From the NCBI GenBank assembly GCA_014529385.2, contig CM043943.1, forward strand, positions 102,403,855 through 102,467,854: a DNA stretch of 64,000 nt, in the 5' to 3' direction. The position numbers were made by a program, and so were the translations under genes. The notes below the pieces were generated by a model that was given only the letters and a program-made list of their open reading frames with translations, made no database searches and was not told the origin of the DNA. This DNA is from Adiantum capillus-veneris. Lineage: Eukaryota; Streptophyta; Polypodiopsida; Polypodiales; Pteridaceae. Shown in pieces: positions 20,861 to 34,650 of this stretch; within the stretch, counting starts at the first letter, position 1; each line of letters begins with the position of its first letter.

Positions 20861-22015
20861 ATGCATGCATTGTGCACAAAATAGTGTGTGAAAACACACT
20901 AATTTGTGCACAATCACACACTAATGCTTGCATTAGTGTGTGTGTGTGTGTGTGTATAATGCATGCATTGTGCACAAAATAGTGTGTGAAAACACACTAA
21001 TTTGTGCACAATCACACACACACTAATGCTTTCATTAGTGTGTGCTTGGACACAAATTAGTGTGTAGAAACTAACTAATGCGAATGTGTATAATGCATGA
21101 ATACACTAATACGGGCATTAGTGTGTGCTTGTGCACAAAATTGTGTGTGAAAACACACTAATTTGTGCACAATCACACACTAATGCAAGAATTAGTGTAT
21201 GCATGGTTGCATCAGTGTGTGCATGCATTATACAAACTAATCTGTGTGCATGTTAGTGCATGTGTGTGTATGCATAGTGTGTGAAAACAAACTAATTTGA
21301 GCACAATCACACATTAATGCAAGCATTATTGTGTGTGTGTGTGTATAATGCATGCACACACTAATGCTTGCATTAGTGTGTGTTTGTGCATGCATTAGTG
21401 TGTTAACACACTAATGCAAGCATTAGTGTGTGCTTGTAACGCATGCACACACTAATGCGGACATTAGTGTGTGATTGTGAAAAAAATAGTGTATGAAAAC
21501 ACACTATTTTGTCCACAATCACACACTAATGCTTGCATTAGTGTGTGTATAATGCATGAACACACTAATGAAAGCATCAGTGTTTGATTGTGCACAAAAT
21601 AGTGCATGAAAACACATTAATTTGTGCACAATCACACACTAATGCAAGCATTAGTATGTGTGTATAATGCTTGCACACACTAATGCTTGCATTAGGATGT
21701 GCTTGTGCATGCATTAGTGTGTTTACACACTAATTCATGCACACGCAAACCCTAATGCAAGCATTAGTGTGTGCTTGTAATGCATGCATGCACTACTGCG
21801 AGCATTAGTGTGATTGTGCACAAAATAGTGTGTGAAAACACACTATTTTGTGCACAATCACACACTAATGCAAGCAGTAGTGTGTGTATAATGCATGCAC
21901 ACAATAATGCAAGCATTAGTGTGTGATTGTGCACAAAATAGTGTGTGTGTGTGTGCGTGTGTGTACAATGTGTGTGTATGCATTGTGTGTGTGTGTTTGT
22001 GTGTGTGTGTGTAGA
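20231..22015. repeat. 1.8-kb array of CACACTAATGC/GCATTAGTGTG palindromes
   Basis: The stretch is built from CACACTAATGC and its reverse complement, often joined as CACACTAATGC-AAGC-ATTAGTGTG, with TG/CA runs and TGTGCACAAA spacers. I count at least 24 TTAGTGTG words, and the opposite orientation is similarly common. Many pairs could form hairpins. It lies between the divergent minus-strand partner gene and the plus-strand transposase relic. Open frames here are low-complexity artefacts. Confidence 0.9.
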
Positions 22016-22204
22016 AGAACGAGAGAGAGTTCGAGCACTTACAATCGTGACCTCGATCGCTTGGATATGGTGGGGATGGAGATGAAGAGAGTAATAGAGG
22101 TTGAAGATGGAGAGGGAGAAGGAGAGAGAGCTTGGAAATGGAGAGGGAAACAGGCCCGTGCAGAAGAGGAGCTCGTTTTTGAATTTTTGGCATTCAATTT
22201 CGCA

Positions 22205-22292
22205 GGGGCACGCAGGTGCCCCCTTTATATTTAAAAAAATTTCTAGGGATTTTACCGCGTATATTACCGCGCTTTTCTCGCTTGTATTACCG
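22205..22292. other. Hairpin and ATTACCGC motif cluster
   Basis: GGGGCAC-GCAG-GTGCCCC (22205-22222) is a perfect 7-bp hairpin. Downstream, TTTTACCGC, ATTACCGC (22263-22270) and ATTACCG (about 22286) are the reverse complement of the GCGGTAAT motif repeated near the right end of the CACTA element. The opposite orientation fits a left-hand subterminal region, but no CACTA terminus precedes it. Confidence 0.6.
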
Positions 22293-22602
22293 TGAAAATC
22301 TCTGATGAGACTGCATGTGTTACGCCGACTGCATGACCTCTTGTACCCACCTCCCCTCTATCTTTAATGAGTGTTAGTCATGTCAGTACCAACATTCTTG
22401 ATTCTTCTTTTTCTTATTTAATTTTTTTCTTATTTAGTGTGTGGTCATGTGTGCACGTCGATTGAGATGACATGGGTCCGCTGGTTGGCGTGAAACGAAC
22501 TCGATGGTTGAGCGAGCGATTACCATGTCCATGTACGTGATGTAAGATTGCGATTGCATGGATTCGGCGTATATGCTTGGCTCATGTGGATGATTATGGA
22601 CT

Positions 22603-24677
<2,075 letters not shown>

Positions 24678-25055
24678 TAAATATTTTTTGGATTTTGTAT
24701 TCTTTCTCTACTTATGCTATACAAAAGGGCTCTTTGTTTATGAACGCAAGACAATACAATTTTGATCATCGTTCGCTTGCCATTTCCATATGAATGCATA
24801 GTTGACATAAGATTTTGAGGTGGAAACAAAATATTTTTGGATATAGAATCTCATGGAGTACAAATGAGTAGAGTAGGAGAATCATACAAATAGATGAGGC
24901 AAGCAAAGAGAAGAGAGGTACTAAAAATCCCAATGAGAATGGGATTTCTTACAGTCCATGCAAAAAGGGGGTACCAATTTCTAAAAAGTAATAAAATAGA
25001 ATAGGATTTATAGAAAGGGAAAAGTGGAAGAGGAATGGGCCGCGTGGATTCTATT

Positions 25056-25223
25056 GCGGTAATGTGCGCGGCTATATGTGCGGTAATACATGCGGTAATA
25101 CTCGCGGAAAAATCCGAAAACGCGTCGGCAGGGCTGCAGCATACAATCTCTCTCTTTCTTGAAGCTCTCTCTCTCCTCTTATGCGGTAATGTTGTGCGGT
25201 AATAGCAGCATTCTCCCATAGTG
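25056..25223 (+). mobile_element. Right end of CACTA element: subterminal repeats and TIR
   Basis: GCAGCATTCTCCCATAGTG at 25205-25223 is the inverted form of CACTATGGGAGAATGCTGC, a CACTA-class terminus. Inside it GCGGTAAT recurs at 25056, 25080, 25092, 25183 and 25196, which fits subterminal transposase-binding repeats. The transposase relic reads toward this end. The matching left terminus is not found; a related end (CACTATAAGAGAA) opens the second copy at 39800. Confidence 0.85.
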
Positions 25224-27948
25224 TGAAAGAATCCCAAATACCAGTAGGTAGTAGGGTATCAACACCAACCATACGAGTTTAGGTGCCACACCTCTTCGAT
25301 GCCCAGCATTGGGTGTTTAGGCCAAGCCAAGTCAAGATCCCCGATGCGTTATCCATGTAGGTCATTCAACCCCCAACGCACTAACCGTGTAGATAAGCCT
25401 AACAAAAAGAAGAAGACCTAGGCAACACCCCTGATCCAGCCAAGCCCCAAGTCAGTGATCCTTTAGTCTAAGGCTAAGCGATGTAGGTGATCCTAGTCTT
25501 GTAGCAACGCTGTCATGAGAAACATAACACATGAGTCCAATCACAATAGCACTTCCCAGATGCACAAAAAATTCCTTTTCCAAACAGTTAGACTATACAG
25601 GGTCTCTATCCTTACGCGTCTACCATAAACCATCTTAATCACTTCATGATCCAATCCAAAAACCATAATCCAATCACATCACGCGAGTGAGCTCTCCACC
25701 CTAGTTGGGTGATGCACGACCAATCATGCATAACCACTTTAGAACATAACATGGCTGCAAAAATTTTGGCAGCATTTCGATAGCATAACTCATCCAAAAA
25801 AAACCATAAGCCACACCAGCTTCCACCATAAAATATCAACCATAATCCATGAGGGAATCTCAGCCCTTAACCATAAATCATAATCACATTGAACCAGCTC
25901 TCGCACTTGGAGTTTGACATATCCCCTGCAATCAATTGGAGTCCACACATGTGACTCTTCAGGTTTGATTCTTTCATGCATAAAAAGAGTCCGACTAGCG
26001 ACTAATCATGATATAAAAATCCAATTTTTGACAACATCAAACCATGCAAAGTTGATGCATCACATGTGCACTTCACCACTCTTGCACATAAAGCTAGTTT
26101 TGACCTAGAAAGGTGGAAAGCAATCATAACCGTGCATATGAGGCATCAAAATCAATCCATGAGTTACCATACATCCTATGATAACATTCCAACACCATAA
26201 TCACGATGCAACACAACTCCGACCTTTAGGTCAACCATACACCATAACTTCACACATATGCAAAAACAACTTTCTGACATTTTTGAGAGCATGCAAAACA
26301 TGCAATTGAAAGTATTTAACCTCAAACCAATGCATCAAGTTCAGCTCCATGATATAAACTATCACTCCATCACATCACTTTGACCATATGATACTCACAC
26401 AACAAACGATAACCCCCAAAGTAAATCACTTTATTCATATCTGCCTATGCGGTTTGGAATGTTTAACCATATACTCTCATGTAAGTTTAGGGCCATCTAA
26501 TAATTGAAATCAACTCACCAAAACAAACCATAGAACATATCAAAACGGCTCGGTTAACTCACAACGTCATATGGTATCCCCCTTTGATAGCACTCCAACG
26601 CGAGTAGGTAAAACTGATGAGTGATTAATAACTCGCATTCCCAAAGTGATAATGGAGACCTAAATTCATTTATCAACAAGTTTTATCAAGCTTTTCAATT
26701 GGTTAAGTGGGTTTTCCCATCCAGTGAATCTATATAGTAGTTCTCCAAGGAGCCTGGAGTCAACTTTTGGTTAAGTATAGTGGACAGTAATCTATTTTTT
26801 GACCATGTCTATTAACTCGTGCGTGTTTTTGACATGACACATAAGAGAGAAAATGTTATAAATGATTTGTTTATCTATGGTATAAAGGGTCCAGGCTGAT
26901 TCATAACGGTTTGTGATCTATGACCAAAACAAAATTCCTACCGCTTTTGTGACATGAAACGAAAAGCTTTATGCACGTGCGTCACTGTGACGCATCATGT
27001 GCATGAATCAACATGTAAAACATGATAAAACAATCATGAGGCAACCTTGTATGTACATGGTTAATCCACACATGTACTCGTATACGAAAAACAATCACCG
27101 AGAGGGTGACTACGCAGAAAATCGACATAGAGAGAGAGAGATGATGACTATGGAGTTTATTTTCTCTCACCGTGCTTTCGAATTGATTTGGGGTTGTCAA
27201 AAGGCTTCTTGCTTTGTCGCAAGAGAGAGGTGATGAGATCTACGTAGAGGCATCTACCATGAAAAATTTCGGAGAGCACGTACACCATGAAACGAGAGAG
27301 AAGATAATAAGCAAATGGAGAGAGAGTATCCTTCTTCTTCTTCTTCACGAGAGAGAAGAGTTTATGGAGATGGAGATGAAGATCTTGCACCACTCTGTAT
27401 AAGTAATTCTCACGTCAAGGCAAGAGAGCTTCCACATCTGAGAGTGTATCTATCCTTCTCAAGTGAAAGAAGAGAGCTCTTTATATAGGCTCTCAAGGCC
27501 AAAAGCACTAGCTAAGAATAGAGTGAGGCAAGGAGAGACAAGTTCGCGCACGTTCGTAGCTTTTTAACTTTTTTTTTTTTTTTTTGAGGACACAGATTTC
27601 AACGCACGATTTAGAGACTCTAAGAAGAAGCTTGGCTTTCAAGAAAAGAGTCCTAAACTAAGCTCCTCCTCCCTTTTTTTTTTTAAAGACTCTTTCTTTC
27701 GAAAAAACAAGCCTTTGCTTTTTGGTGGTCAACTCTCCAACTTACCATTCAATTTTTACATTAAATTTGACCATCCAAATGGTATCTAACCAACTAATGA
27801 AAACCATAACTAAACTACGCCACACCATAACATCCCGACATAATTATGACATTTCGATATTGTCAACCAAAATTCGACGAAATAGATATTGAAAGTTATT
27901 TTTCTTATTTTTAAAAGAGACCCAAAATTCGGAATCTTACAAAGGCGC
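25224..27948. other. Gene-free stretch
   Basis: About 2.7 kb with no recognisable coding sequence, RNA gene or element terminus. It is AT-rich with many CCATAA-type words, a GA-rich patch at about 27125-27150, and a run of 18 or so T at about 27570-27587. It is probably decayed repeat DNA between the CACTA right end and the next LTR. Confidence 0.5.
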
Positions 27949-28577
27949 TCACTCTTCTCCTTCTCGCGCTTCCTACTCCCTCCCCGGTTGTCACATTACA
28001 GTCGTGTTTGTTGCATTGCAACCGCCGGTAAGAGCTATACGCATTGACGTAAACACATCACAATATTTTGTAGCTTTTGGCATCGCTGACCCGTGGCCTA
28101 ATTTCATCATAACTAGTAATTTACACTTTCAAATCAAAAACTAAGCATAGGCGGGGTATTGGGACATCATTGCTAAGCATTTAGATGTATTCTGGGTTGA
28201 AAACGACTAGGTCAAAAATCCACTGCTATTAATAATTGCGATTTTGAAACTTGGCCTAAAGTGTGGCTTGAGACCATAAGCATATGTGCTTAGGTCTTAT
28301 AAACATGTCCTAGAAGTTTCGTTATGTTTGGATGTCATTTGACGCTATAACAGATGTGATTTGTTTGCCGATGAGCGATTGGCTTTTGGTGAATTCAGTC
28401 ACTTGAGTGTAGCTTGAGTTAGATGCGAGTTGTTAGTTGTTTTCTGAGAGATTGACAACCTCTTGTAGCCTCTATGCACTAGTCGAGTCAGCTTCTTTCC
28501 ATGGATTGACAATTTAATTGTGGTTCTCACCAATACTACAATAAGATAGGATGGTGAGGTTACACATGTGTTCCACA
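27949..28577 (+). mobile_element. 5'-truncated LTR of the 918-bp family
   Basis: Matches the last two-thirds of the 918-bp LTR (from CGCTCACTC...CTTCTCGCGC) and ends GTGTTCCACA at 28577. The next base starts the chromovirus integrase fragment, so this LTR lies in or against that gene. Its left part and any target duplication are lost. Confidence 0.8.
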
Positions 28578-29154
28578 GGTCCTTTTCAAATCTTGAAGCC
28601 TATCAATGAGACGGCTTACCAACTCAAATTGCCCAACCATTGGCTCATACACAATGCTTTTCATGTGAGCCTACTCAAACCCTACAAAGGAGAGCCACCA
28701 AGTGAACCAATGATTGAAGACCCTCCCGAAGTTGAAGACCAGGAAGAGGTGCTACCCGGGGCAGTCACTTATCAAAAGACCCCTATATCACATGCGTTCA
28801 AGAGGTAATTAATAATACCCCAATATACAAACTATACTTACACTGTGAGCCTATTTAAAAAAACCCCACCCCCCTTTGTATGTATACATTTTTATACATT
28901 TTGGTCTTTTAATAATCCTCTCTGGTTAACTCACGTGATATCATACACATTCTAAAAAGTGACCGCCCCGGGAGGTGCTACAACCCGAAGCTATCCTTCG
29001 GCATGAAGACAAGGTACTACGGCATGGTAAGATTATCCGACGGTATCTTATTAAATTCAAAAATTATTCTTTTGAAGATGTTAGATGGATGCAAGGAATA
29101 CAGCTTAAGGATAGTATGAACCTTGTCAATGCTTACAATGCTACATTAGAGTAA
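28578..29154 (+). pseudogene. Chromovirus (Ty3/gypsy) integrase C-terminus with chromodomain
   Basis: The first part (28578-28754) reads G-P-F-Q-I-L-K-P-I-N-E-T-A-Y-Q-L-K-L-P and H-V-S-L-L-K-P-Y-K-G, the conserved C-terminal integrase module of plant gypsy elements. After a 218-bp insert the frame resumes at 28981 with Q-P-E-A-I-L-R-H-E-D-K and R-R-Y-L-I-K-F-K-N-Y-S-F-E-D-V-R-W-M, the chromodomain hallmark, then a tail to TAA at about 29152-29154. In chromoviruses this domain guides integration to chromatin. Only this 3' tip of pol survives, cut on its left by an LTR. Without the insert the frame would be continuous. Confidence 0.9.
28755..28972. mobile_element. MITE, 218 bp, inside the chromovirus integrase
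   Basis: Flanked by the direct repeat AGGTGCTA (28747-28754 and 28973-28980; 9 bp if the next C is counted). Ends are inverted: CCCGGGGCAGTCACTT on the left and the complement of AAGTGACCGCCCCGGG on the right. It has no coding capacity. Termini and duplication fit a hAT-like (8 bp) or Mutator-like (9 bp) non-autonomous element. Confidence 0.88.
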
Positions 29155-29865
29155 GCAAATGTACAAATTTCTTTTAAATGACTCATGTTTTGTCTTATAA
29201 GAATAATACTCTTTTTATTGTGCACAAATTTAAATAGTATGCATGCTTAGAATCATGATTGTAAGGATGACAACTCTCAAACACCAAGTAGAATCGGTCA
29301 CTCTACTTTGGGAGAATGAAATGGACTAAAGAGTAGACATGCTTGCGGTAGCTATGTCTCCCCGGGTAGGTCACCTAATAAAAATGTAACCTATCACATT
29401 GTCGTGTTGTGACACGTACATAGTGGTAACGCATGCTACAAGAGTTATCTTCTAGCTTTTTAGATACATAATTATATTTCCTATAATGTACATATGCATA
29501 TTTAAGTATAATAATATGCTTTCTATCTCATCCTATTATCTATCTCAAGGGTAACGTATTCTTACTTTACCGTCAAAAAGTACTATGGGAAAAGCGTCAA
29601 TAGCTCTGCTTCTTTAACTTGGGGCAAAAAGCATTGATTTTTTCTTTCTACTATATCATTATTATCTCACACCCTAGATATATCCTATATCTAGGGTAGC
29701 TTCCAATATATATATATTCTATGTATTTTTCTTATATTCCTTTTTAAATAGCTACTAGGAGGGAATGAAATCCTAGTGGAACAGTAGGTGGCATGATTTC
29801 AAAGATACACTTATTTTAATGCATTATTGCAAGCATGATTACAAAACTTTTGTCAGGGAGAAATG
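29155..29865 (+). other. Chromovirus 3' untranslated stretch
   Basis: About 700 bases between the chromodomain stop and the putative LTR at 29866. No ORF of note. It is likely the 3' non-coding part of the element and ends in CAGGGAGAAA, a candidate polypurine tract. Confidence 0.45.
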
Positions 29866-30446
29866 TCATGCTTTCATATGGCATGAGGTGTCCATTGGAA
29901 TCAAATAAAAGACTAAGCTAAGGGGATCACAAGAAGACTTTTGCTGCCAAAACTGTATCCTATTTTGATGATTTTTTACACAAGGTTCCAATCCGAATTG
30001 GAAAAAGTATATAAAATGGGAGTCGTAGCTAATGGGCTGAATTTTTTTCCCATATTTTTACTTTTTTATTTGGAACCACGGTTGAGAAGATATGATCAAT
30101 ATACTGGACCCCAGTCTGCCCACATCATGCAGGGATAGCTCATTTCCAACTTTTCCAGTTTCTGTTCACACTGGCTCCTCTCTTCTTGTGTAAATCCTTG
30201 GGGGTTCCCTTCACCTATAAAAGGGGAAACTCTTTTTCCTTGAAAACTATGGAAGCATTGAGGCCACTAATGAGAGGAATTCATGAGGGAGTGAGTAGTA
30301 ATGCTTGATTGTACTTAGCCATTAACATAAGCCTAAGCCTACACTTTCTCCTAGAGGAAGACTAGCCATTTTCATAAGTAGATAAATCTAGAAGTAGATA
30401 AATCCAGAAGGACCAAGTGTGCGGAACACTCTAGCTTCGTGTGTGT

Positions 30447-30482
<36 letters not shown>

Positions 30483-30647
30483 AGTTTGGAGAAGGAAGAA
30501 ACCAAACGCGTTTCGCTCGTTAGAGAGATCATCAGTGGTGTTTCTAGGGGGTAAACTATCCTTGGAATATCAACTTTAATCGAAGAAGGTCTTGGATTTG
30601 GTGTATCAATCAAAGTTCAATTCTTCCCTCTTCTTCTCTCTCCATCA
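29866..30647 (+). repeat. Putative LTR with TATA box and G35 run
   Basis: It follows a purine stretch (CAGGGAGAAA), starts TGTCATGC and could end CTCTCCATCA at 30647. ACCTATAAAAGGGG at about 30211-30224 is a clear TATA element. Four bases after the end, TGGTGCCGAAGGGTTG (30652-30667) looks like a primer-binding site, though I cannot assign the tRNA. It may be the 3' LTR of the chromovirus fragment or the 5' LTR of the element with the small ORFs at 30.95 kb. No partner LTR is visible. Confidence 0.5.
30447..30481 (+). repeat. Homopolymer of 35 G
   Basis: An uninterrupted G tract directly after GTGTGT, inside the transcribed part of the putative LTR. Such a tract can form G-quadruplexes; its true length is uncertain in most sequencing data. 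Confidence 0.9.
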
Positions 30648-30950
30648 AAAATGGTGCCGAAGGGTTGACAAGTAAGATGTGTTCTACATTGATATTTTGT
30701 TGATTTCTTGCTGTTTTCTTTTCCATATCTAATCCAACATATATATATCTAATCTCATCTCTTTAACCAAACCTATCTCTCTCACTCTTAGAAATTCATT
30801 CTCTCTATAAATTCTAGGTTCTCCTTGCTACAAGTACATCTCTCCCTACAGTATCCTTATTGCCTACGTGCAAGAATAGGGCTTCGGAGGGAAACTTCTC
30901 ATCTCTTCACTTCTCTCATGTCTACATTTCTCACATACTATCTTAGATGA

Positions 30951-31345
30951 ATAATCCATATGATGATAATTTCTATCGCTTCCACTCTGTGCGATCTATT
31001 AGAATTAACGTATGGATTAGCCGTAAAATACACTTTCAACAACGTATAGTGTTTCTGTTTGGCCCAGAAAGCTCAATGAAATACTTCCTTCATCTGATCC
31101 CATCATACTATCTCTTATAGACTATAACTTTTGTTTTGACGTAAGTGTAGTTATCTTGCTATGAATCAAGAGGATTTGTACACACAATTAATCCCAATCA
31201 CTAGGCAAAATATATATATTATGGTAAGTTGTTTGGTCGACAAAGATTGAATGCCATTAACTCATCTATTAACCCTTTCATATTACCTATGATATGTTAT
31301 GACCATAGCCTTGATGTTTTCATTTTTGTGTTGTTTTGATATTCT
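30951..31345 (+). pseudogene. Second copy of small ORF pair A and B
   Basis: A plus-strand frame beginning ATGAATAATCC encodes I-R-I-N-V-W-I-S-R-K-I-H-F-Q-Q-R-I-V-F-L-F-G-P-E, matching ORF A at 1934-2149. After a frameshift it gives L-N-E-I-L-P-S-S-D-P. From about 31164 a second start leads, again with a shift, to R-L-N-A-I-N-S-S-I-N-P-F-I-L-P-M-I and D-V-F-I-F-V-L, matching ORF B. The order A then B, about 300 bases after a putative LTR and primer site, mirrors the position upstream of gag at 1.5-2.2 kb. Function unknown. Confidence 0.6.
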
Positions 31346-32619
31346 CTTTTGTGTTCTTTCTTTGTGTGTGTGTGAGTACAAGAGAGAAAGAATGAAGCTT
31401 CTTTGATTACACTTCCTTCCAAACCATATAGCTCATGGCATCTATGGCTTAACTCCTTCATATAGTTTTTGGAGTTCTCTCACAAACTCTCACAGCCAAA
31501 AGCCCGATGCCTTCCTGGCAAGACCGCAAATTTCTCGACAACGTGAGTTCAACAGAAGGGTCTTTAAAGTTTTTGAAACTTATAGAAATATATATATAGA
31601 AGGGCATTATTTTTTCAAATTTGAGAAAAACTTACAGATTTTAAAAGAAAAGGGTCCATTATATTCTTAACAAAATTTACAGATAAGGGGTTTTACAAAC
31701 ATGTCTTGAACACACGTGATATGGTAGTTTTACACATAGTGAACCCCCCAAGTATGTCTCCCAAGCACCAAATGGATTGATCATCCATCTTGAAAAGATG
31801 GCGTAGGGTAAAAAGGGATCCTCTACCCGCTAAGTAAAATTGACTAATGACTACGACTTTATCTCTTCTACCTCATAGTCGAGGATGACTATGATTTCAA
31901 GAGAGAGGTAATGTCATAAAATCTAATATCTAACCAACCCAAATGATTTTCTCATATTAAATTGATCACTTAATGTGGGAGAATAAACAGGAACAAGGGT
32001 TAAGATATAGATATTTTTATAGATCTATTTCAACACGGGGCCAATGGTAAAGGGGCCCAAATGAGAAATGGTCTATCAAAGAGCAAGATTAACCAATGGA
32101 GAAAAAGACCTTAGGGTTGTCTTCATTAAAACCTCCAAAGGTAAGTGTTAAAAGCCTTAATTCATAGTCTTTGAGTTTTACTCTTTATTCAATTAAGGTC
32201 CAAGCAGGCAAGGGGGTAGCTTGCTTAAGCAAGGGATGTGCTTAAGCAGGGGGCCTACCTGCTTACCAAGTTCAAAGTACTTGCTACAAAGGAGGGGGCA
32301 AGCCCTACAAAGGAGGGAGGTGGATAGTATGTGAGCACCTCACCAAGGACCCATACTCTTATGAAACGAAAGGGGTCACATGTCAAGTGTAGAGGCACAT
32401 TTCTCAAGCACGCAAGGGCTGTGCTTAAGCAAGGGTTGTGCTTAAGCTAGGGCTGTGCTTAAGCAAGGGGGGTGCTAGCTTAACCTCACAAGAGGAAAAG
32501 AAGGACACTTGTCAAGAGACTACACATCTTGTCCCAAAGGGAGCCAAGCTCTCATTGGCTAGAGGGCTACATGGCCCAATGAGCTTCAGGGGAAGCCTTG
32601 GAAAGGGGATTGACCTAGC

Positions 32620-32692
<73 letters not shown>

Positions 32693-33225
32693 CTTCTCTT
32701 CGCACACTCTTGTGAAGCAAGAACTCTATCTCCTTCTCCAAGCTTGAGAAGTTGAGTGCCTACTACCACAAGCTCTTGGCTATGGATGCAAATCCACACA
32801 AGAGAATTATTATGCTTGCTTATCAGTCTCTCTAATATCCATTACCACTATGCTAAGCTATGCTACAAGATCTATGAGTGATTATGTGCAAGGGGTTATT
32901 ACTTTCTTGTAGAGCTACTTCTACTTCTCTCTTCTTCCTCACTCCCTACCAGCTCTCCTCACCTTTCATGGTGTTTGAGGTCTTGGGATTGAGGTTGGGC
33001 ATTCTTCAAGTTCATGCTAATCATGTTTATTGTTTTTACCATGCTAATGCTTGGTGAGTGAAGTTTACCATCTTCACCTCATCAAGAAGATTTCAAGGAA
33101 ACACAATAAGTCATATTGTAAACAAGTCTTCCGTCATGGAAGAATCTATAATAAAAATGCCTAATGGAGGGGGGACCAGCTCCAACTAATCTGGTCCTCT
33201 AGTGGTGTTAATCTCTCTAAACTCT
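31346..33225. other. Gene-free stretch with simple repeats
   Basis: No recognisable gene. It includes a GCTTAAGCAAGGG-type repeat (several copies at about 32222-32475) and a CT microsatellite at about 32623-32690. A possible terminal motif GGGGGGACCAGC lies near 33170. Open frames over the CT tract are artefacts. Confidence 0.55.
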
Positions 33226-34034
33226 GACTCTTTTACAAGTATTGTGTATGCCATGTTAATGAAGTGATGTGTTAGTGTTGCTCTCTCCATCCAAGCACTT
33301 TCTTTCTCACTCTACATCTACATACAAAGAAATTCTCAAGGAAATGCCCAATATGTTATTCACTTTCCGCTCCAACTCAAGTTAAAAGGCTAATTCCATT
33401 ACAAAGAGTAGAAGAAGGATTTTTATTTTTTTTTGCTTCTCTGTTCATGTTTCTTTGTAGCCTAATAGTTACAAAGAAAAGCCTGATTAAGTGAGACCAT
33501 TGTAAATGGAAGTGCTAATGGGATGTCTTTGTATCTATTTAGCCATGCTTGGCCACCTTGTAGCTCATCAAAAGAGAGAAGCTATCGATCACCTCAGCGG
33601 CGGCAGACTTATGAAACACTGTTAATGTAAGCATTTGTAGAAATACCCTCAAATAAAGGAAGGGTCATATTGAAGTCAAGAGACAGATATTGCTTGAATG
33701 AGCTACTCTGAGAAGAGTAATATTCCTTCTCATTATGTAAACTAGCTCCCAAGCTTGATTATTATATTAGCTAGCATAAAGCATGCAAAGAGATGGAGAG
33801 AGTGCCACCATCAGCAAGAATAGGAAATAAAAGAAGCCCATACATGAAGCTTTTCTCATGGAACATAAAGGGGCTCTCCATTCTCCTCAAAGCACGTAAG
33901 ATTTGTAGTAGTTGGCACACAATTGTGTCAACATAATCACCCTCCAAGAGATCAAAATCTCAAACATAGAGCTTCATGAATGCTTTGACACTATCTCCAA
34001 GCAACATAAGTGGTTTAGCTCCTCCCACAATAGA
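33226..34034 (+). pseudogene. LINE 5' end, isolated copy
   Basis: Nearly identical to 36851-37643. From the ATG at about 33792 it encodes K-L-F-S-W-N-I-K-G-L-S, then after a frameshift I-I-T-L-Q-E-I-K-I-S-N-I. These are the N- and E-containing motifs at the start of the APE-type endonuclease of plant LINEs. The copy ends abruptly at CACAATAGA, inside the endonuclease. A LINE fragment that keeps its 5' end but lacks its 3' end is unusual, since LINEs normally lose 5' sequence. Confidence 0.75.
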
Positions 34035-34309
34035 CCATCTATCAAGTCGCCCCAATCTTTTCGTGGTTGGGGACCTCATTATCAGTATTAGAGCCTTAGG
34101 GCTTTATTAGTTACATTTGAGATTCATTGTGTGTATGGTTGTTTATACCCATTACCTAAATCATGGAGATATTACAATATTTCAGTTGATGTGTACCATA
34201 GTTATGGTTGAAACCTCTATTATGTATTCTCATGGAGAGATATTTTGTAGACCCCTATATGTCTTTTTGATGATTTATGAATAGTAATGTTTTGCTTCAA
34301 AAGAATTGT

Positions 34310-34575
34310 TTGACTGGCTAACTCATTTGATCGAGTCTTAGTCGATTGAATAAGTAATGACTGATTAAGTCATGTGATTGAAAAAAGTCACGATTGAGTT
34401 CTGATGGACTGGGTAGGTCATGACTGGGTAAGTCATGTGATTGAGTCTTGATGGGCAGAATAAGTTAGAGTTGGTTAGGTTGTATGGTTAAGTGTTTTGA
34501 TAGACTTGATAAGTCATGATTGGTAAATTCATGTGGTTGAACCTTTAGTGGACTGGATAAGTCTAAGAAAATACC
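34310..34575 (+). repeat. Degenerate GACTGG/AAGTCATG tandem repeats
   Basis: Words such as GATTAAGTCATGTGATTGA and GACTGGGTAGGTCATGACTGG recur with a loose period of about 60-70 bases just upstream of the gag-like ORF. They may be the leader of a gypsy element. Confidence 0.55.
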
Positions 34576-34650
34576 TTAGTATTTTGGGTTATTACGAAAT
34601 TAACGTTAATATATTCATACACTCAAGAGAACCCTCAAATCACTCCTATA

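Noticed and set aside
20231-22015. Possible CRISPR-like array or coding ORFs
   Set aside because: Repeats are variable palindromic microsatellites without unique spacers; the context is eukaryotic.
32438-32799. ORFs on both strands over a CT repeat
   Set aside because: Low-complexity artefacts.
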